Shown piece by piece: positions 53,378 through 54,284 of a DNA stretch of 54,284 nucleotides. The notes under the pieces were generated by a model that saw only the letters and a list, made by a program, of their open reading frames with translations, was not told the DNA's origin and searched no databases. The position numbers were made by a program, and so were the translations under genes. Position 1 is the stretch's first letter, and each line of letters begins with the position of its first letter. The stretch is from a candidate division WOR-3 bacterium (GTDB lineage: Bacteria; Hydrothermota; Tepidihabitantia; Tepidihabitantales; DTDR01), in contig JBDRVE010000006.1 in assembly GCA_039801725.1 (NCBI GenBank), positions 8,297 through 62,580 of the forward strand. The letters run 5' to 3'.

Positions 53378-53679
53378 TTCTCTTCTCCTTTTTCAACTAA
53401 AAAATAGTTTCTTAAATCATTTAACTCGGCAAGTAAGGCTTCCTTTTCTTTCTTTAATTTTCTAATTTCAATTTTTGATTTTATCTCACTAATAATTGTA
53501 AAAATACCAACAGTTAATAGTCCAAAAAGATAAGCAACAAGAATAACACTTGCTAAAGGAACATTCCTTTTTGTTTCAAAAATTATATTTACCTCAGGTA
53601 TTCGTTCAGGATTTAGTAAAGTAATAGCAATTAATATAAAACAAATAAAAATGACCAAAATAATTCTTAAAATATTCAT
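53374..53679 (-). CDS. lapA: LapA-like (DUF1049) small membrane protein
   Basis: A 101-residue protein with two membrane helices (about 4-24 and 42-65) and a C-terminal coiled coil (EIRKLKKEKEALLAELNDLRN). NPERIPEVNIIF between the helices fits the N-x-x-x-V pattern of DUF1049/LapA. AGGAGG lies upstream. The stop overlaps lapB (ATGA), reproducing the lapA-lapB pair of proteobacteria. Confidence 0.75.
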   Translation of the reverse strand: MNILRIILVIFICFILIAITLLNPERIPEVNIIFETKRNVPLASVILVAYLFGLLTVGIFTIISEIKSKIEIRKLKKEKEALLAELNDLRNYFLVEKGEEK

Positions 53680-53715
53680 AACTCCTCCTTTAAATCTTTA
53701 ACCATATCTTTTATT

Positions 53716-53743
53716 ACTTTAAATAATTTCTAAAAAAAGTCAA
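53716..53743 (-). promoter_or_regulatory. promoter for lapA-lapB-mutS
   Basis: Minus strand: TTGACT (53743-53738), a 16-bp spacer and TAAAGT (53721-53716), about 36 nt before the lapA ATG. Confidence 0.5.
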
Positions 53744-53834
53744 TTATTAAATTAAAATCATTCCTCATTTATTTTAAAATATCGAATAGAGAGCGAAGAA
53801 GATAAGAGAATTATTTTTTGATTAAAGTAAATCA

Positions 53835-54284
53835 TCAGTTCTTCTCTCTTTGTCGCATTAAATAATATTTATAAAAAGAGTCAATGTCTTTAGTGAAGTT
53901 ATTAATTGCTTGGATTCCGGATGGTGCTTCCAAAAATTTAAGCATATAATTTACATAGGCACTTGTTGGTATTTGGTCGGGTTCTGGTTCATCGCAAAGA
54001 TAATAACGGAAGATTGGGGCCTTTAATTTTTGAAAAGTATCTACTATTTCTCTAATTTTTCCGTCATAAAATCCTTTGAAAAGGGAATCGGCGACAACAT
54101 CTAAGACATCGACATAATCAGAGAAGAGGCTTTCGTTTGTGCAACTATAAATTGAATAACTCATTTTTAAGTTATTTTCCACATCCCTTTTTGTTCTTCT
54201 GAACTTTATTACGAAGGTATCATAAAGAGGTGGGTTAGAGAAACTGTCGGAGAAGATTATTTTCTTTTCGATGGGAGTTGTTTC
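53835..54284 (-). CDS. hypothetical protein, 5' end beyond window
   Basis: The frame is open from the right edge to TGA at 53835, giving about 149 C-terminal residues of a longer protein. The edge segment (KIIFSDSFSNPPLYDTFVIKFRRTK, split across strands) looks like beta-sandwich; the remainder (SYVDVLDVVADSLF type helices, then LKAPIFRYYLCDEPEPDQIP and a helical end) is not recognised. A GTG internal start is possible, but codon content is uninterrupted upstream of it, so the gene probably begins outside the window. Confidence 0.6.
   Translation of the reverse strand, partial: ETTPIEKKIIFSDSFSNPPLYDTFVIKFRRTKRDVENNLKMSYSIYSCTNESLFSDYVDVLDVVADSLFKGFYDGKIREIVDTFQKLKAPIFRYYLCDEPEPDQIPTSAYVNYMLKFLEAPSGIQAINNFTKDIDSFYKYYLMRQREKN

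Overview
The window is AT-rich, densely packed bacterial chromosome with many overlapping start and stop codons and short intergenic gaps. Predicted outer-membrane beta-barrels, a lipoprotein, LapA/LapB-like proteins and PilB/PilC imply a two-membrane cell. The gene content (orphan TrpB2, M42 peptidase, GTP-type PEPCK, stand-alone 2-hydroxyacyl-CoA dehydratase-type activase) points to an anaerobic, possibly thermophilic, uncultured lineage. Candidate phylum WOR-3 or a neighbour is my best guess from general resemblance, not a demonstrated assignment.

Layout. 1-1267: a secreted FG-GAP protein cut by the window edge, behind a small unknown gene (minus). 1715-7667: hbd, a DUF4177-like gene, a CvpA-like gene, ruvX and mltG, then gyrB with an M42 peptidase (plus). 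7669-11851: pilC, pilB and trpB2 (minus). 12168-17553: a seven-gene overlapping minus operon, mutM-iaaA-prfA-prmC-nadK-pgsA-PPC. 17676-21567: a regulatory module (copy A), a small barrel protein, and a split 2-hydroxyacyl-CoA dehydratase/activase system (plus). 21745-25948: rbfA-truB-ribF-rpmB and two nucleotide-sugar dehydratase/reductase genes (plus), meeting head-on the minus operon rimP-nusA-infB-ylxP-yjbQ (25935-30409). 30664-34125: a structured RNA candidate leading into a large lipoprotein and a barrel protein. 34326-35906: nadE. 35888-39976: a barrel protein and livHMGF (minus) behind module copy B (40018-40575). 40606-46135: pckG, tRNA-Ile, secA and a small membrane protein. 46271-49672: tRNA-Cys with a carboxyltransferase, then tRNA-Pro with an ABC exporter. 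49702-54284: mutS, lapB, lapA and a truncated unknown gene (minus).

The most unusual signal is a pair of about 319-bp modules (17676-17994 plus; 40258-40575 minus). Each lies a few hundred bases upstream of a beta-barrel gene and is oriented toward it. Each carries its own promoter, two conserved micro-ORFs and an array of 24-bp repeats. A 16-bp box lies 7-11 bp upstream of the -35 of both the module promoter and the downstream gene promoter. Other notable points are a roughly 320-nt structured leader whose 5' end can pair perfectly with the Shine-Dalgarno at its 3' end; a recurring leaderless promoter layout (-10 box only 5-11 nt before ATG); two protein genes starting 15-17 nt after a tRNA without a ribosome-binding site; and an NAD synthetase whose glutaminase domain has Gly in place of the catalytic Cys.

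All alignments and spacings were made by eye. No database search or folding program was run.
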